From the NCBI RefSeq assembly GCF_003316845.1, contig NZ_QMIK01000004.1, positions 248,001 to 312,000 of the forward strand: DNA of 64,000 bases. Reading direction: 5' to 3'. This document shows, in pieces, positions 28,111 through 37,246 of the stretch. Position 1 is the first letter of the stretch. Each line of letters opens with the position of its first letter. A model generated the notes under the pieces. The model was given only the letters and a program-made list of their open reading frames with translations, was not told the origin of the DNA and searched no databases. Made by a program: the position numbers and the translations under genes. This DNA comes from Cognataquiflexum aquatile (GTDB lineage: Bacteria > Bacteroidota > Bacteroidia > Cytophagales > Cyclobacteriaceae).

Positions 28111-28593
28111 ATGGATAATAGCATAAAAGTGAAATTCGACAAAATAGACCGCAAGATTCTGGAGATACTTCAGGCGAACGCCAAAATAACCAATGCCCAA
28201 CTTTCAAAAGACATCGGACTTTCTCCTGCACCGACTTTGGAAAGAGTGAAGAAATTGGAACAATCGGGAATCATAAAAAGCTATCATGCCAAATTAGATC
28301 CTGAAAAAATCGGACTTGGTGTCAGCACGTTTGTTTTGGTCAGTCTAATCGGACACAACAAAGGCAACATTGATGCCTTCATGAAAGAAATCAACGAAAT
28401 ACAGGAAGTGATTGAGTGCCACCACATCACAGGAACAGGTGATTTTATCCTCAAGATCATTGCAAAAGACATAACTGCCTATCAAAAATTGATGCTCGAA
28501 AAAGTCAGTGAAATTAAAGAAGTTGATTCCATGCAATCCATGGTGATTCTTTCTACTTTTAAGGACAGTAAAGTATTGCCTATCCCTGCTTAA
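28111..28593 (+). CDS. Lrp/AsnC family transcriptional regulator
   Basis: 160 residues. The N-terminal winged helix is clear (KIDRKILEILQANAKITNAQLSKDI, then LSPAPTLERVKKLEQSGII), followed by the RAM/AsnC ligand-binding domain (residues about 70-150; ECHHITGTGDFILKIIAKD). Members sense amino acids or related metabolites and bind DNA as octamers or dimers. A 16-bp palindrome in its promoter suggests self-regulation. It is monocistronic with a terminator directly downstream. The regulated pathway is not apparent from neighbours. Confidence 0.96.
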   Translation: MDNSIKVKFDKIDRKILEILQANAKITNAQLSKDIGLSPAPTLERVKKLEQSGIIKSYHAKLDPEKIGLGVSTFVLVSLIGHNKGNIDAFMKEINEIQEVIECHHITGTGDFILKIIAKDITAYQKLMLEKVSEIKEVDSMQSMVILSTFKDSKVLPIPA

Positions 28594-28614
28594 TATTTAT
28601 TAAACATAAATCAC

Positions 28615-28642
28615 AAGGGTGGCCAAAAGTCACCCTTTTTTT
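28615..28642 (+). terminator. Terminator of the Lrp/AsnC gene
   Basis: AAGGGTG / CACCCTT stem with a 9-nt loop and a following T run, about 22 bp after the stop codon. Confidence 0.75.
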
Positions 28643-28655
28643 ATTGGAACAATAC

Positions 28656-29195
28656 ATGGAAAATCCCTGGAAAACCAAATCCAAAACCACCATTTATCAA
28701 AATCCTTGGATCAAACTTGAGGAGCACCAAGTGGTAATTCCTTCAGGAAAAGACGGGATTTATGGAAAAGTCATTTTTAAGAATAAGGCATTGGCCATTG
28801 TTCCTGTTGATGAAGATCTGAATACATGGCTCGTTGGGCAATTTCGGTACACTTTGGATGAATACTCATGGGAAATCCCTATGGGAGGTGGGCTTTTGGA
28901 GCTGGATATTCTGGATTCAGCCAAAAGAGAACTGAAGGAAGAAACCGGCCTTTCTGCCAAAAAGTGGACAAAAATCATGCGGTTGCATACATCCAATTCT
29001 GTGACGGACGAGGAAGGATTTGTATTCCTTGCAGAGGAACTCACCCCGGGCGAAACGGAATTTGAGGAAACCGAACAGCTTCAAGTCATCAAACTCCCTC
29101 TCAAGGAGGCGATCCAAAAGGTCATGGATGGAGAAATTACGGATGCTATTTCAATTGCAGGCTTATTGAAAGTGGCAAGAATACTCAATATCTGA
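28656..29195 (+). CDS. NUDIX hydrolase (ADP-ribose pyrophosphatase-like)
   Basis: 179 residues. The Nudix box spans about residues 76-98, with the pattern G-x5-E-x7-REL-x-EE-x-GL (GGGLLELDILDSAKRELKEE then TGL). The N-terminal strand segment (YQNPWIKLEEHQVV) and general layout match ADP-ribose/ADP-sugar pyrophosphatases rather than MutT. I chose the ATG at 28656; a TTG at 28644 overlaps the T-rich end of the terminator region. It is followed after 18 bp by the MATE exporter gene, possibly co-transcribed. Confidence 0.88.
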   Translation: MENPWKTKSKTTIYQNPWIKLEEHQVVIPSGKDGIYGKVIFKNKALAIVPVDEDLNTWLVGQFRYTLDEYSWEIPMGGGLLELDILDSAKRELKEETGLSAKKWTKIMRLHTSNSVTDEEGFVFLAEELTPGETEFEETEQLQVIKLPLKEAIQKVMDGEITDAISIAGLLKVARILNI

Positions 29196-29213
29196 CGATT
29201 ATATTTTCTCAAA

Positions 29214-30581
29214 ATGACTCTCCACAATTTCAAGGAAAATTTTTCAACAACCTTTTACCTCGCCTATCCAGTGATGCTGAGTCAGTTGGGTCAGGTTTTG
29301 GTAGGGGTGGCCGACAGCATGATGGTTGGAAGGCTAGGGGCAGTTCCCCTGGCAGCGGCCTCTTTGGCAAACAGCATTTTCTTTGTCGTTTTGATGTTTG
29401 GGATTGGTGTATCTATGGCCATGACTCCCTTAGTGGCTATGGCAGATGGAAATCACAAAGGCAAACGAATTTCCCGGTTGTTCAACCATGGTTTTATAAT
29501 CAATATGGCAGGCGGGATTTTGATGTTTTTTCTGATTGTGATGGCTTCTCCTTTTCTCAAGAACCTCAACCAACCGGAAGAAGTAGTCACTTTGGCTATT
29601 CCATATCTGGCTATCATCACGTTTTCTTTGCTTCCATTCATGTTTTTTCAGACTTTCAAGCAATTTGCCGAAGGACTTTCCCAAACCAAACAAGCCATGT
29701 ACATTACAATTTTCTGTAATGGGATCAATGTGTTTTTTAATTGGGTAATGATCTATGGGAATCTTGGTTTTCCAGCGCTTGGCTTGAACGGCGCAGGATG
29801 GGCCACATTGATTTCGAGGATATTCATGGGATTGATGATGGCCTATTATGTTTGGAATTCAAAACGTTATAAGCCATATAACCTGAGTTTGAGAATGACA
29901 AAACTGAGTTTCCCGATGTTGTCCAAATTGATTAAAATAGGCGTTCCGACTGGTTTTCAGTTTATTTTTGAAGTAGGGGCATTCAGCGCCGCAGCTATTA
30001 TGATGGGGTGGATCGGGGTTACTGCCCTTGCTGCGCATCAGATTGCAATCAACCTTGCCTCGGTCAGCTATATGATGGCCTCAGGGCTTTCGACAGCAGC
30101 GATGATTAGGGTGGGTAATCAATTGGGGCGGAACGACATCAGAGCTCTTAGGGAGGCAGGTTTTACTGTATTTGTGATGGTGGCCATTTTCATGAGTGTG
30201 GCAGCGGTTATTTTTATCGTTTTTCGGGAATTTTTTCCCGCACTTTATATCAATGATGTTTCAGTGATACAGATGAGTGCAACTCTGCTGATCATTGCCG
30301 GCTTTTTCCAATTGTCCGATGGCATTCAGGTGGTGGGTCTAGGCGCTCTTAGGGGAATGTCAGACGTGAAAATTCCTACCATCGTGACCTTAGTGGCTTA
30401 TTGGGTGATTGGATTGCCTTTGGGCTATATCTTGGCATTTTCATTTGGCATGCAGGAAATTGGAATCTGGGTTGGACTTCTGGTTGGCCTGACCGTGACA
30501 GGCATCATGTTGCTTTACCGTTTTCATAAACTTAGCCAACGGTTATTGCTTAGGCAAGAAAGCAATATTTCAATGGCATAG
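29214..30581 (+). CDS. MATE family efflux transporter
   Basis: 455 residues with 12 membrane segments in two repeated halves. MATE marks include PVMLSQLGQVLVGVADSMMVGRLG at the start and ALAAHQIAINLASVSYMMASGLSTAA at the middle repeat. It couples Na+ or H+ entry to export of cationic drugs or metabolites across the inner membrane. Its specific substrate cannot be read from the sequence. The gene lies between the NUDIX and M24 peptidase genes on the same strand, with 59 bp before the next start. Confidence 0.95.
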   Translation: MTLHNFKENFSTTFYLAYPVMLSQLGQVLVGVADSMMVGRLGAVPLAAASLANSIFFVVLMFGIGVSMAMTPLVAMADGNHKGKRISRLFNHGFIINMAGGILMFFLIVMASPFLKNLNQPEEVVTLAIPYLAIITFSLLPFMFFQTFKQFAEGLSQTKQAMYITIFCNGINVFFNWVMIYGNLGFPALGLNGAGWATLISRIFMGLMMAYYVWNSKRYKPYNLSLRMTKLSFPMLSKLIKIGVPTGFQFIFEVGAFSAAAIMMGWIGVTALAAHQIAINLASVSYMMASGLSTAAMIRVGNQLGRNDIRALREAGFTVFVMVAIFMSVAAVIFIVFREFFPALYINDVSVIQMSATLLIIAGFFQLSDGIQVVGLGALRGMSDVKIPTIVTLVAYWVIGLPLGYILAFSFGMQEIGIWVGLLVGLTVTGIMLLYRFHKLSQRLLLRQESNISMA

Positions 30582-30640
30582 TTTGTCTTTTTAATATTAA
30601 GATTTCTTTCTATTTTCCGAAATTAAATTTGGAAATCACC

Positions 30641-31996
30641 ATGAAAAAATTCTTGTTATCAATTGCTTTGTTCATTGGGTTAAGTCAGATCCTTCCTGCA
30701 CAAACCCCCCATATTTTGAGTCAGAGAGAGCAGGCAGCTGTCATCGATGCTTGGCTGGAAGAGCGGATTCAAACACTTTTGCCCTCATTGATGGACAGGA
30801 CCGAGATAGATATGTGGGTGATTATTTCGAGGGAATACAACGAAGACCCTGTGATCAAAACATTTTTACCTGCGACCTGGCATGCGGCCAGGAGGAGAAC
30901 CATGCTGGTTTTATACAAAGCTCCCGGTTCAAAAACTGTTGAAACATTCGCTGTGGCGAGGTATGATGTAGGTAAATCCTTCAAAAAAGCTTGGGATCCG
31001 GATACCCAACCGGATCAATGGAAGCGACTTTCAGAACTGATAGTGGAGAAAAACCCCAAGAAAATCGGTTTGAATATAGCCAAGGATTTTGGTCATGCAG
31101 ATGGTCTCAATGTCACAGAATACAATACCCTAAAGTCTTACCTGCCTGAGAATTTTCAAAATAAAATTACCTCTGCCCAAAACCTCGCTGTCGGATGGCT
31201 TGAAACACGTACGCCTTCAGAAATGGCAACTTACAGGCATCTTCAAACAATCGCCAATGACATCATCGCAGATGGACTTTCTGAAGAAGTAATCACGCCC
31301 GGGGTCACCACGACTGATGATGTGGTATGGTGGTACAGGGAAAGAATCAAAGAACTGAAATTGGATACCTGGTTTCATCCCTCCGTCGATATCCAAAGGG
31401 CAGATCCTGCCTCACAGGGCCAATTGAGGTCTTTTGCAGTGAAGGCAGATTCCGAGGTCATCATGCCTGGAGATATGCTTCATATTGATTTTGGTATTTC
31501 CTATTTAAGATTAAATACCGATACACAGCAACTTGCGTACGTTTTGAAGCTTGGAGAAAATGAAGTCCCTCAATACCTCAAAGATGCCATGAAAGTCGGC
31601 AATAGGCTTCAGGATATACTCACTTCTCAGTTTGTGACCGGTCGTTCAGGCAATCAAATCCTCCGGGAAACCAGAAAAATCATGGATGCTGAAGGCATAA
31701 AGGGCAGTATTTATTCGCATCCTCTTGGCATGCACGGCCATGCATCCGGGCCGACTATCGGTATGTGGGACAATCAGGGAGATACTCCCGGTGCAGGTGA
31801 TTATCCTATGTATCCCAATACCGTTTATGCGATTGAACTGAACGCGGTGGTTTTCCTGAAAGAGTGGAACAAGGAGTTAAGGGTTCAGCTAGAAGAAGGA
31901 GCTTTTTTTGATGGTGAAAAGGTCACTTATCTAAATGGGAGACAGATAGAAATCATGCCTGTTCCAAGGAAAAATGGATTTTTGCACAATCCATAA
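30641..31996 (+). CDS. Secreted M24-family metallopeptidase (Xaa-Pro aminopeptidase-like)
   Basis: 451 residues with a signal peptide ending LPAQ (residue 20), so it acts in the periplasm or at the surface. The pita-bread fold metal ligands are present: Asp in HIDFGISYL, Asp in LNTDTQQ, His in GMHGHASGP, Glu in IELNAVVF and Glu in QLEEGAFF. All five ligands are intact, so it is likely active on X-Pro peptides or related substrates. The ATG at 30641 was preferred to a TTG four codons upstream. Its stop lies 3 bp from the stop of the convergent YhhN gene. Confidence 0.92.
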   Translation: MKKFLLSIALFIGLSQILPAQTPHILSQREQAAVIDAWLEERIQTLLPSLMDRTEIDMWVIISREYNEDPVIKTFLPATWHAARRRTMLVLYKAPGSKTVETFAVARYDVGKSFKKAWDPDTQPDQWKRLSELIVEKNPKKIGLNIAKDFGHADGLNVTEYNTLKSYLPENFQNKITSAQNLAVGWLETRTPSEMATYRHLQTIANDIIADGLSEEVITPGVTTTDDVVWWYRERIKELKLDTWFHPSVDIQRADPASQGQLRSFAVKADSEVIMPGDMLHIDFGISYLRLNTDTQQLAYVLKLGENEVPQYLKDAMKVGNRLQDILTSQFVTGRSGNQILRETRKIMDAEGIKGSIYSHPLGMHGHASGPTIGMWDNQGDTPGAGDYPMYPNTVYAIELNAVVFLKEWNKELRVQLEEGAFFDGEKVTYLNGRQIEIMPVPRKNGFLHNP

Positions 31997-31999
31997 ACT

Positions 32000-32725
32000 C
32001 TACTCAAACAAAGATTTGACAGGAATTTCTTGGTTGATTAATTCACCGATTTGGGTAAGTATCCCGTAGCTGCAAAGGTAATGTCCTCCCGAATAAAAGA
32101 GTATCGCAACCGCGTACCTTATTTTATTGGTTGCATAAAGGTCAAACCCTGTTAGCGAAGCACTTAAAATAAATAGAAAAGCTCCGGAAAACACCAAAAT
32201 GAAACTGCGGCGGCTAACAAAAAACCTTCTGTTCAAAGCCAGTACAAAGGTGGAAATACCAAAGAATGAATAGAGTAATCCCGGAAGAAAAAACTCATTG
32301 GTATATTCCAGGACAATAGCTGCATAAATTCCCAAAACAATTAAAGCAATTAATTCAGGCCATCTTTTGACAAGAGATGGCTGGATGCTTTGATCGGTAA
32401 ATTGGGTGGAAAAAAAATACAATAGACCATAGCAGGTCTGTGCTACAATAAATGTACAGATACCCATGGTTTTGAACAGACTTTCTTCAATATCCAATAT
32501 CATCAAAAAGTCCCCGGCAAATGAGAATATGGATGCTACAATCATCAATGTCATTAATGAGTGGGGATAATTTTTAAACTTAAGCAAAAGCCCAAAAATC
32601 AAAATAGGCAATGTAGACAGATTGAAAAAAAGGAATCCAACCCTTAGGTCAAAGAGAAGGAAGGCAATTCCTAAAATGACGGTTAAGAAATAAAGGATAG
32701 TAAACTTGCTGTTCCAGACTAACAT
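32000..32725 (-). CDS. YhhN/TMEM86-family membrane protein (putative lysoplasmalogenase)
   Basis: 241 residues with about eight membrane helices. The motif around ASIFSFAGDFLMIL and FIVAQTCYGLLYFF carries the conserved Asp of the YhhN family. Mammalian and some bacterial members hydrolyse lysoplasmalogens; the activity in bacteria like this one is not proved. It lies 173 bp downstream of the MFS gene on the same strand. The C-terminal helices end in a soluble tail (QEIPVKSLFE). Confidence 0.82.
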   Translation of the reverse strand: MLVWNSKFTILYFLTVILGIAFLLFDLRVGFLFFNLSTLPILIFGLLLKFKNYPHSLMTLMIVASIFSFAGDFLMILDIEESLFKTMGICTFIVAQTCYGLLYFFSTQFTDQSIQPSLVKRWPELIALIVLGIYAAIVLEYTNEFFLPGLLYSFFGISTFVLALNRRFFVSRRSFILVFSGAFLFILSASLTGFDLYATNKIRYAVAILFYSGGHYLCSYGILTQIGELINQEIPVKSLFE

Positions 32726-32898
32726 TCAGAGATTCAGTTATTAATCAATTCTAAAAATAATCTTTTAAAACAGAATAAAATGCTTTAATTGTAAAATAAA
32801 TTGTTAAAAAATTTTAATAATCCATATATAACCAATTTATTTTACTTTTTCGTTAGGTTTTGGGAAAATTGGTAAATTTCGATTTTTCAATTATAATT

Positions 32899-34086
32899 TT
32901 ACTGGTTAGACGCTTTTTCTCTATTTTTCTGGATATTCTTGATGAAAATTAGGATAACAAAAGCGGTCAAAGAGAATACACCTGCAATCGAAAAAACCAA
33001 AGGGAAATTGGCAGATTTGTTGGCATAAACATAACCGGAAACCAAAGCACCAACACCGATTCCGGATTCCATAGCAATATACATTGTGGCCAATGCTCTG
33101 CCTCTAAATTTATCTAAAGAAAGGTCAATCGTCCAAGCTGAAATAGTGGGGGAATTCATACCCACCGAGCAACCAAAGATTACTCCTCCAAAAAGAAACA
33201 TGGCTTTGGATTCCGCAAAACCAATCAGAAACATGGCTATTCCCATAGAAAGGCATGCAACGAGCATCACAGGAATTCTTCCATATTTATCGGAAGCCCT
33301 GCCGGCAATGATTCTGATTCCCAAAGAAGAAAGCGTGAAAACCGCGAAAAACAGTCCTTTGTTGAGGATACCCAAATACTCAGAAAAGTCGGGAATAATA
33401 GTCAGTACTGCTCCAAATGAAAATACAGTCAAAAATAACACAAGAGAGGGAGCTAAAACCCTTTTTTCAATCACTTCATCCCTCTTCAATTTCAATAACC
33501 CTGGATGGAATTTTTCAGGTTTGGCGACAGTTTCCTTTAGCCTGATCAAAATCAGAATGGAAAGAATTGCCGTAAATGCAGAGGTGTAAAACAAAGGTTG
33601 AATCCCCCAAATTGAGCCAATATAACCGCCAGTCGCCGGACCTGCAGCCATTCCCAAAGACCCAAAAAGAGATTGGATACCCATAGCTTCCCCACGTCTG
33701 TTGAATGGGACAATGTCTGCCACGTAGGCGGAAGTTCCTGTTGGAGTGAATCCCGTAGAGAATCCATGCATAAATCGTAAGAACAGAAATCCTGCCACTG
33801 AAGTGACAATGGGATAAGCCAAGCTTGCAATGATGCAGACCACAGCTCCAAAAACCATCACCGGTATCCTGCCGATTTTGTCTGCCAACTTACCGCTAAA
33901 TGGACGTGAAAGTCCCGCAGAAAGTGTGAATAAGGCAATAATCAATCCTTTGTAATCCTCACCGCCCAAAGAGCTCAGGTAGGAGGGGAGCTCCGGGATG
34001 ATCATATTGAAACTTGAAAAAAACAAAAACGAACTCAGGCAGAGGAGAAAATAATCCAACGTAAAGAATGGAGGCAAAAATCTCAT
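32899..34086 (-). CDS. MFS transporter
   Basis: 395 residues with 12 membrane segments. The loop 2-3 motif is visible as GKLADKIGRIPVMV, repeated in the second half as GRASDKYGRIPVML, the classic major-facilitator signature. TPTGTSAYVADIVPFNRRGEAMGI lies in the loop after segment 4. It is a proton-coupled exporter or importer of a small solute; the subfamily resembles drug exporters, but the substrate is unknown. It lies downstream of prfB, separated by a hairpin that probably terminates prfB. Confidence 0.93.
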   Translation of the reverse strand: MRFLPPFFTLDYFLLCLSSFLFFSSFNMIIPELPSYLSSLGGEDYKGLIIALFTLSAGLSRPFSGKLADKIGRIPVMVFGAVVCIIASLAYPIVTSVAGFLFLRFMHGFSTGFTPTGTSAYVADIVPFNRRGEAMGIQSLFGSLGMAAGPATGGYIGSIWGIQPLFYTSAFTAILSILILIRLKETVAKPEKFHPGLLKLKRDEVIEKRVLAPSLVLFLTVFSFGAVLTIIPDFSEYLGILNKGLFFAVFTLSSLGIRIIAGRASDKYGRIPVMLVACLSMGIAMFLIGFAESKAMFLFGGVIFGCSVGMNSPTISAWTIDLSLDKFRGRALATMYIAMESGIGVGALVSGYVYANKSANFPLVFSIAGVFSLTAFVILIFIKNIQKNREKASNQ

Positions 34087-34101
34087 GAAGGAGTTCGGTT
34101 A

Positions 34102-34145
34102 GAAATAAAACAATCCTGATCCAGAACCTGTCTGAACCAGGATTG
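34102..34145 (-). terminator. Hairpin terminator after prfB
   Basis: CAATCCTG pairs with CAGGATTG (34111-34118 and 34138-34145), extended inward through G-U pairs to TCTG/CAGA. On the minus strand the stem is followed by TTTTATTT. It lies between the prfB stop (34160) and the MFS start. Confidence 0.7.
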
Positions 34146-34159
34146 TAAAGTTAAAAAGA

Positions 34160-35261
34160 TCAATCTTGATTGGCTTCTTCTTCGCTTTGGGCAAGCAAGA
34201 AAGCCTTAATAAACTCATTGATATTCCCGTCAAGTACACTTTGGGTGTCTGAGGTTTCATAGCCTGTTCTTGCGTCTTTTACCAATTTGTAAGGATGCAG
34301 GACGTAGTTTCTGATTTGAGAGCCAAAGTCAATCCTCAGTTTTCCTGATTCAACTTTTGCCCGCTCAGCATTCCTTTTTTCCATTTCCATTTGATAAAGC
34401 CTGGACTTCAACATTTGCATGGCCTTTTCCCTGTTGGCTAGCTGAGAACGCTCAATCTGGCAAACAACCACGATTCCTGTCGGTTTGTGGGTAAGCTGGA
34501 CTTTGGTTTCGACCTTGTTTACATTCTGGCCACCTGCACCACCTGAGCGTGATGTATGAAGTTCCACATCTGCAGGATTGATATCAATTTCAATGGTGTC
34601 ATCCACCTCGGGATAAGCATATACTGAGGCGAATGAAGTATGCCTTCTTCCATTGCTGTCAAATGGCGAAACCCGAACCAATCGGTGAACACCAATTTCT
34701 GATTTAAGAAAACCGTATGCCAATGGTCCTTCAAACTCCAAAGTACAGGATTTGATTCCGGCGACTTCACCTTCCTGCAAATCCACTTCGCGAACTTTAT
34801 ACCCGTTTTTTTCGCCCCACATGATGTACATTCTCATGAGCATGGATGCCCAATCGTTACTTTCTGTACCTCCTGCACCGGGATTGATTTCTAGCACGGC
34901 ATTGAGTTGATCTTCCTCACTGCTGAGCATTTTTTTGAGTTCGAGGTCTTCCACCTCTCCCAAAACTTTTTTATATTCGGCCTTCATTTCTTCTTCAGAA
35001 ACTTCGTCCATGGAATAAAAATCAAAGAGAACTTCCAGATCCTGAAGGCTGGTTTCTACTTTTTCGTATGGAGCAGTCCATCCTTTTTTGGATTGGATTT
35101 GCTTCATGGTCTTCTCCGCTTCATCAGAATCATTCCAGAAACCGGGCTGTGATGAAACAGCCTCTAAATCTTCTATTTCTGCTTTCTTCTTATCGTAGTC
35201 AAAGATACCTCCTCAAAGCCGAAACGCGGGCTCTCAAGTCTTTCAACTGGTCTGATGTCAT
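34160..35261 (-). CDS. prfB: Peptide chain release factor 2, with programmed +1 frameshift
   Basis: The product is 366 residues when both parts are joined: 20 codons from the ATG at 35261, then a +1 shift at CTT-TGA (35204-35199), then 346 codons ending at 34160. An AGGAGG element sits 3 nt before the slip codon CTT. The downstream part has the RF2 SPF anticodon-like motif ([11 protein letters not shown]) and the catalytic GGQ at residues 243-245 ([14 protein letters not shown]). It releases peptides at UGA and UAA. Low RF2 makes the ribosome pause at the in-frame UGA and shift, so the cell autoregulates it. It is not a pseudogene. Confidence 0.97.
35199..35213 (-). promoter_or_regulatory. 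prfB programmed +1 ribosomal frameshift site
   Basis: On the minus strand the order is AGGAGG (35213-35208), TAT, CTT slip codon (35204-35202), TGA (35201-35199), followed by C. This matches the conserved RF2 frameshift signal: internal Shine-Dalgarno, CUU slip codon, weak UGA-C stop. The same arrangement in E. coli is a feedback loop on RF2 level. Confidence 0.96.
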
Positions 35262-35321
35262 AATTTATTTAGTTTTTGAGGTGCAAAAGTCGTAAAAAAT
35301 CCCCGATTTACCTATTCCTTT

Positions 35322-35846
35322 TCAATCTCCATACAGAATTACAATCTGGATTTTGTTGTCTCCTTTGTGTTTGAATTCTTTGTAACGGAGTTTTGAAATC
35401 ACAAATCCACCGGCAATAAGACCTGCGGACAAAGCCCAAGATTCTTGTAATCGCGAAAGGTCTCCCTGTTGGTAAAGGCTGTTGACAGTATTGACAAGTA
35501 GGTATATGACACCCGCACCCATACTCAGGTAAGCCAGGTTTTTGATCGTTTGGTTTCTAGGGTCTTTGTTGCGGATGTCGACCACGGTGATATCCTTGGG
35601 TTGGAGGACATTTTCTGAAAGAACGATAATGTCTGTTTTGATATCTACGATCACATCTGTGACATAATAATCAAACTTGGTGGACTTGTAAGTAATTTCT
35701 TCACCGACCTCAAATCGGAGCGCGGTTTTGGTATTGGATCCGTGCTGTAAAAGCAGGAATTTTTGGGAATAGGAATAATGGGCCAATGAAAACAAGAGTA
35801 TCAGGGAAATCAGGGATACTTTGGTTTTGAAAAAAGTGCTCTTCAT
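35322..35846 (-). CDS. Secreted/membrane protein of unknown function
   Basis: 174 residues from the ATG at 35846. The signal peptide ends near HYSYSQ (residue 28). The first 80 mature residues are beta-rich (LRFEVGEEITYKSTKFDYYVTDVIVDIKTDIIVL appears as alternating strands), and two hydrophobic helices follow (LAYLSMGAGVIYLLVN and ALSAGLIAGGFVIS). I do not recognise a family. It is 60 bp upstream of prfB on the same strand; any link to release-factor biology is only positional. Confidence 0.68.
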   Translation of the reverse strand: MKSTFFKTKVSLISLILLFSLAHYSYSQKFLLLQHGSNTKTALRFEVGEEITYKSTKFDYYVTDVIVDIKTDIIVLSENVLQPKDITVVDIRNKDPRNQTIKNLAYLSMGAGVIYLLVNTVNSLYQQGDLSRLQESWALSAGLIAGGFVISKLRYKEFKHKGDNKIQIVILYGD

Positions 35847-36174
35847 GCAATCGGCCTTTTTGGTGCTATTAGCTATAACGGAAATCCCCAAAAGAGTTTT
35901 ATGCTCAAATAGAAGATTTTAGGCTAATATAAGGAAATGAGCGCGATTATGAATATTGGGTAATTTTTAGAATGGTTTAAAATCACTGGATTTCTTCTTC
36001 TTTAAGATAAAGCTCTGAAATAGGCTAAAAAAGAAGTTTTTGGAAATTGAAAACAGTTTTTTCCTTGTATTAAAAATATTTATCTCCTACATAACATGAT
36101 GTGAAAGGTGAGCAATTGAAACAAAAAAACCACCCATCGGTGGTTTTTTAAAATATCACTTGATAGAATCTTTT
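35847..36174. other. 328-bp intergenic region
   Basis: The gap between the ilvE stop and the unknown membrane protein start holds the ilvE terminator at 36124-36149. The rest is AT-rich with no convincing ORF, tRNA or riboswitch. Confidence 0.5.
36124..36149 (-). terminator. Terminator of ilvE
   Basis: AAAAAACCACC / GGTGGTTTTTT stem with a CATC loop (36135-36138). On the minus strand it ends in a T run, about 26 bp after the ilvE stop. Confidence 0.87.
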
Positions 36175-37242
36175 TTACAATTTGATAATCCAGCCCCGTT
36201 TGTCTTCTTTTTTGCCATACTTGATGTCATCGAGGGTTTTCTGGACCTGATGGGAAAAAGCATAGGATGGTTTTTCGGGAAGGATGTAATCCTGTCCATG
36301 GATATTGATTTTGAAGATATGGGCAATGGTCGCCGCTGTGCCTGTTCCAAATGCGTCCTGAAGTTTTCCTTCTGTAAGAGCTTTCTCCAGTTCAGTCACA
36401 CTCAAAAAACGCTCTTCCACTGGATAACCCATTTCTCTCGCGATGGACAAGACAGAATCTCGGGTGATTCCTTTAAGGATAGTCCCGGTGTGGGTCGGAG
36501 CGGTGATGATGGTGTCATTGATCATAAACATCACATTCATCGTACCGCTTTCTTCGATGAATTGATGGGTTTTACCATCTGTCCAAAGCAATTGGTCGTA
36601 GCCTTCTCGTTGTGCCAAGAGAGCCGGATACAGCGAGCCTGCATAGTTGCCGGAAGCTTTCGCCTGTCCTGTACCGCCTTCAATGGCCCTCGTATATTTC
36701 TGCTCCACTTTTACTGCCACAGGCTTGGAATAGTAGTTTCCAACAGGGCATGTGAAGATCATAAATTTATATTTTTCTGATGGTCTGACACCGATATAGT
36801 CATCAGTTGCAAATACAAAAGGCCTGATATACAATGAATAACCTGGTTTATTCGGAATCCAAGCCCTGTCCAGATCCAAAAGTGTCATCAGTCCTTCCAT
36901 AAAAATCTCTTCAGGAACTTCAGGAATGCACATTCTTCTTGCTGATTCATTCAATCTCTTCTGATTTGCATCTGCCCTGAAAAGAAGGATTTCACCTTCC
37001 TCATTTTTGTAGGCTTTCATTCCTTCAAAAATTGATTGCCCATAATGAAGGGTGGCATTGGAAGGATTGAGGGAAAGGGGTGCATAAGGCTCAATGCGTA
37101 GGTCTGTCCATTCGCCATCTACATAATCAGCAACAAACATGTGGTCGCTGATGGTTTTTCCAAACACCAAGTTGTCAAAGTCAGTCTCATGGAGTCTGGA
37201 TGCATCCGTTTTGGTGATGTCTATTTGTAATGCTGTTTTCAT
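36175..37242 (-). CDS. ilvE: Branched-chain amino acid aminotransferase
   Basis: 355 residues, the size of group II BCATs. Class-IV aminotransferase marks include the active-site Lys (VKVEQKYTRAIEGGTGQAKASGNYAG region), HYGQSIFEGMKAY near residue 77 and LWTDGKTHQFIEESGTMNVMF. It transfers amino groups between 2-oxoglutarate and leucine, isoleucine or valine with PLP. The ATG at 37242 is used; a longer in-frame start would run into the upstream gene. It begins 4 bp after the adenosyltransferase stop, so the two form an operon. Confidence 0.95.
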   Translation of the reverse strand: MKTALQIDITKTDASRLHETDFDNLVFGKTISDHMFVADYVDGEWTDLRIEPYAPLSLNPSNATLHYGQSIFEGMKAYKNEEGEILLFRADANQKRLNESARRMCIPEVPEEIFMEGLMTLLDLDRAWIPNKPGYSLYIRPFVFATDDYIGVRPSEKYKFMIFTCPVGNYYSKPVAVKVEQKYTRAIEGGTGQAKASGNYAGSLYPALLAQREGYDQLLWTDGKTHQFIEESGTMNVMFMINDTIITAPTHTGTILKGITRDSVLSIAREMGYPVEERFLSVTELEKALTEGKLQDAFGTGTAATIAHIFKINIHGQDYILPEKPSYAFSHQVQKTLDDIKYGKKEDKRGWIIKL

Positions 37243-37246
37243 GGTA

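Noticed and set aside
33086-33589. 167-codon reading frame antisense to the MFS gene
   Set aside because: Shadow of a real transporter gene on the other strand.
34160-35107. prfB read as an N-terminally short or broken gene
   Set aside because: The upstream 20 codons, the AGGAGG element and the CTT-TGA slip site restore a full-length RF2, so it is a programmed frameshift, not a pseudogene.
36160-36780. 206-codon reading frame antisense to ilvE
   Set aside because: It is the reverse of a clear aminotransferase gene and has no recognisable motif.
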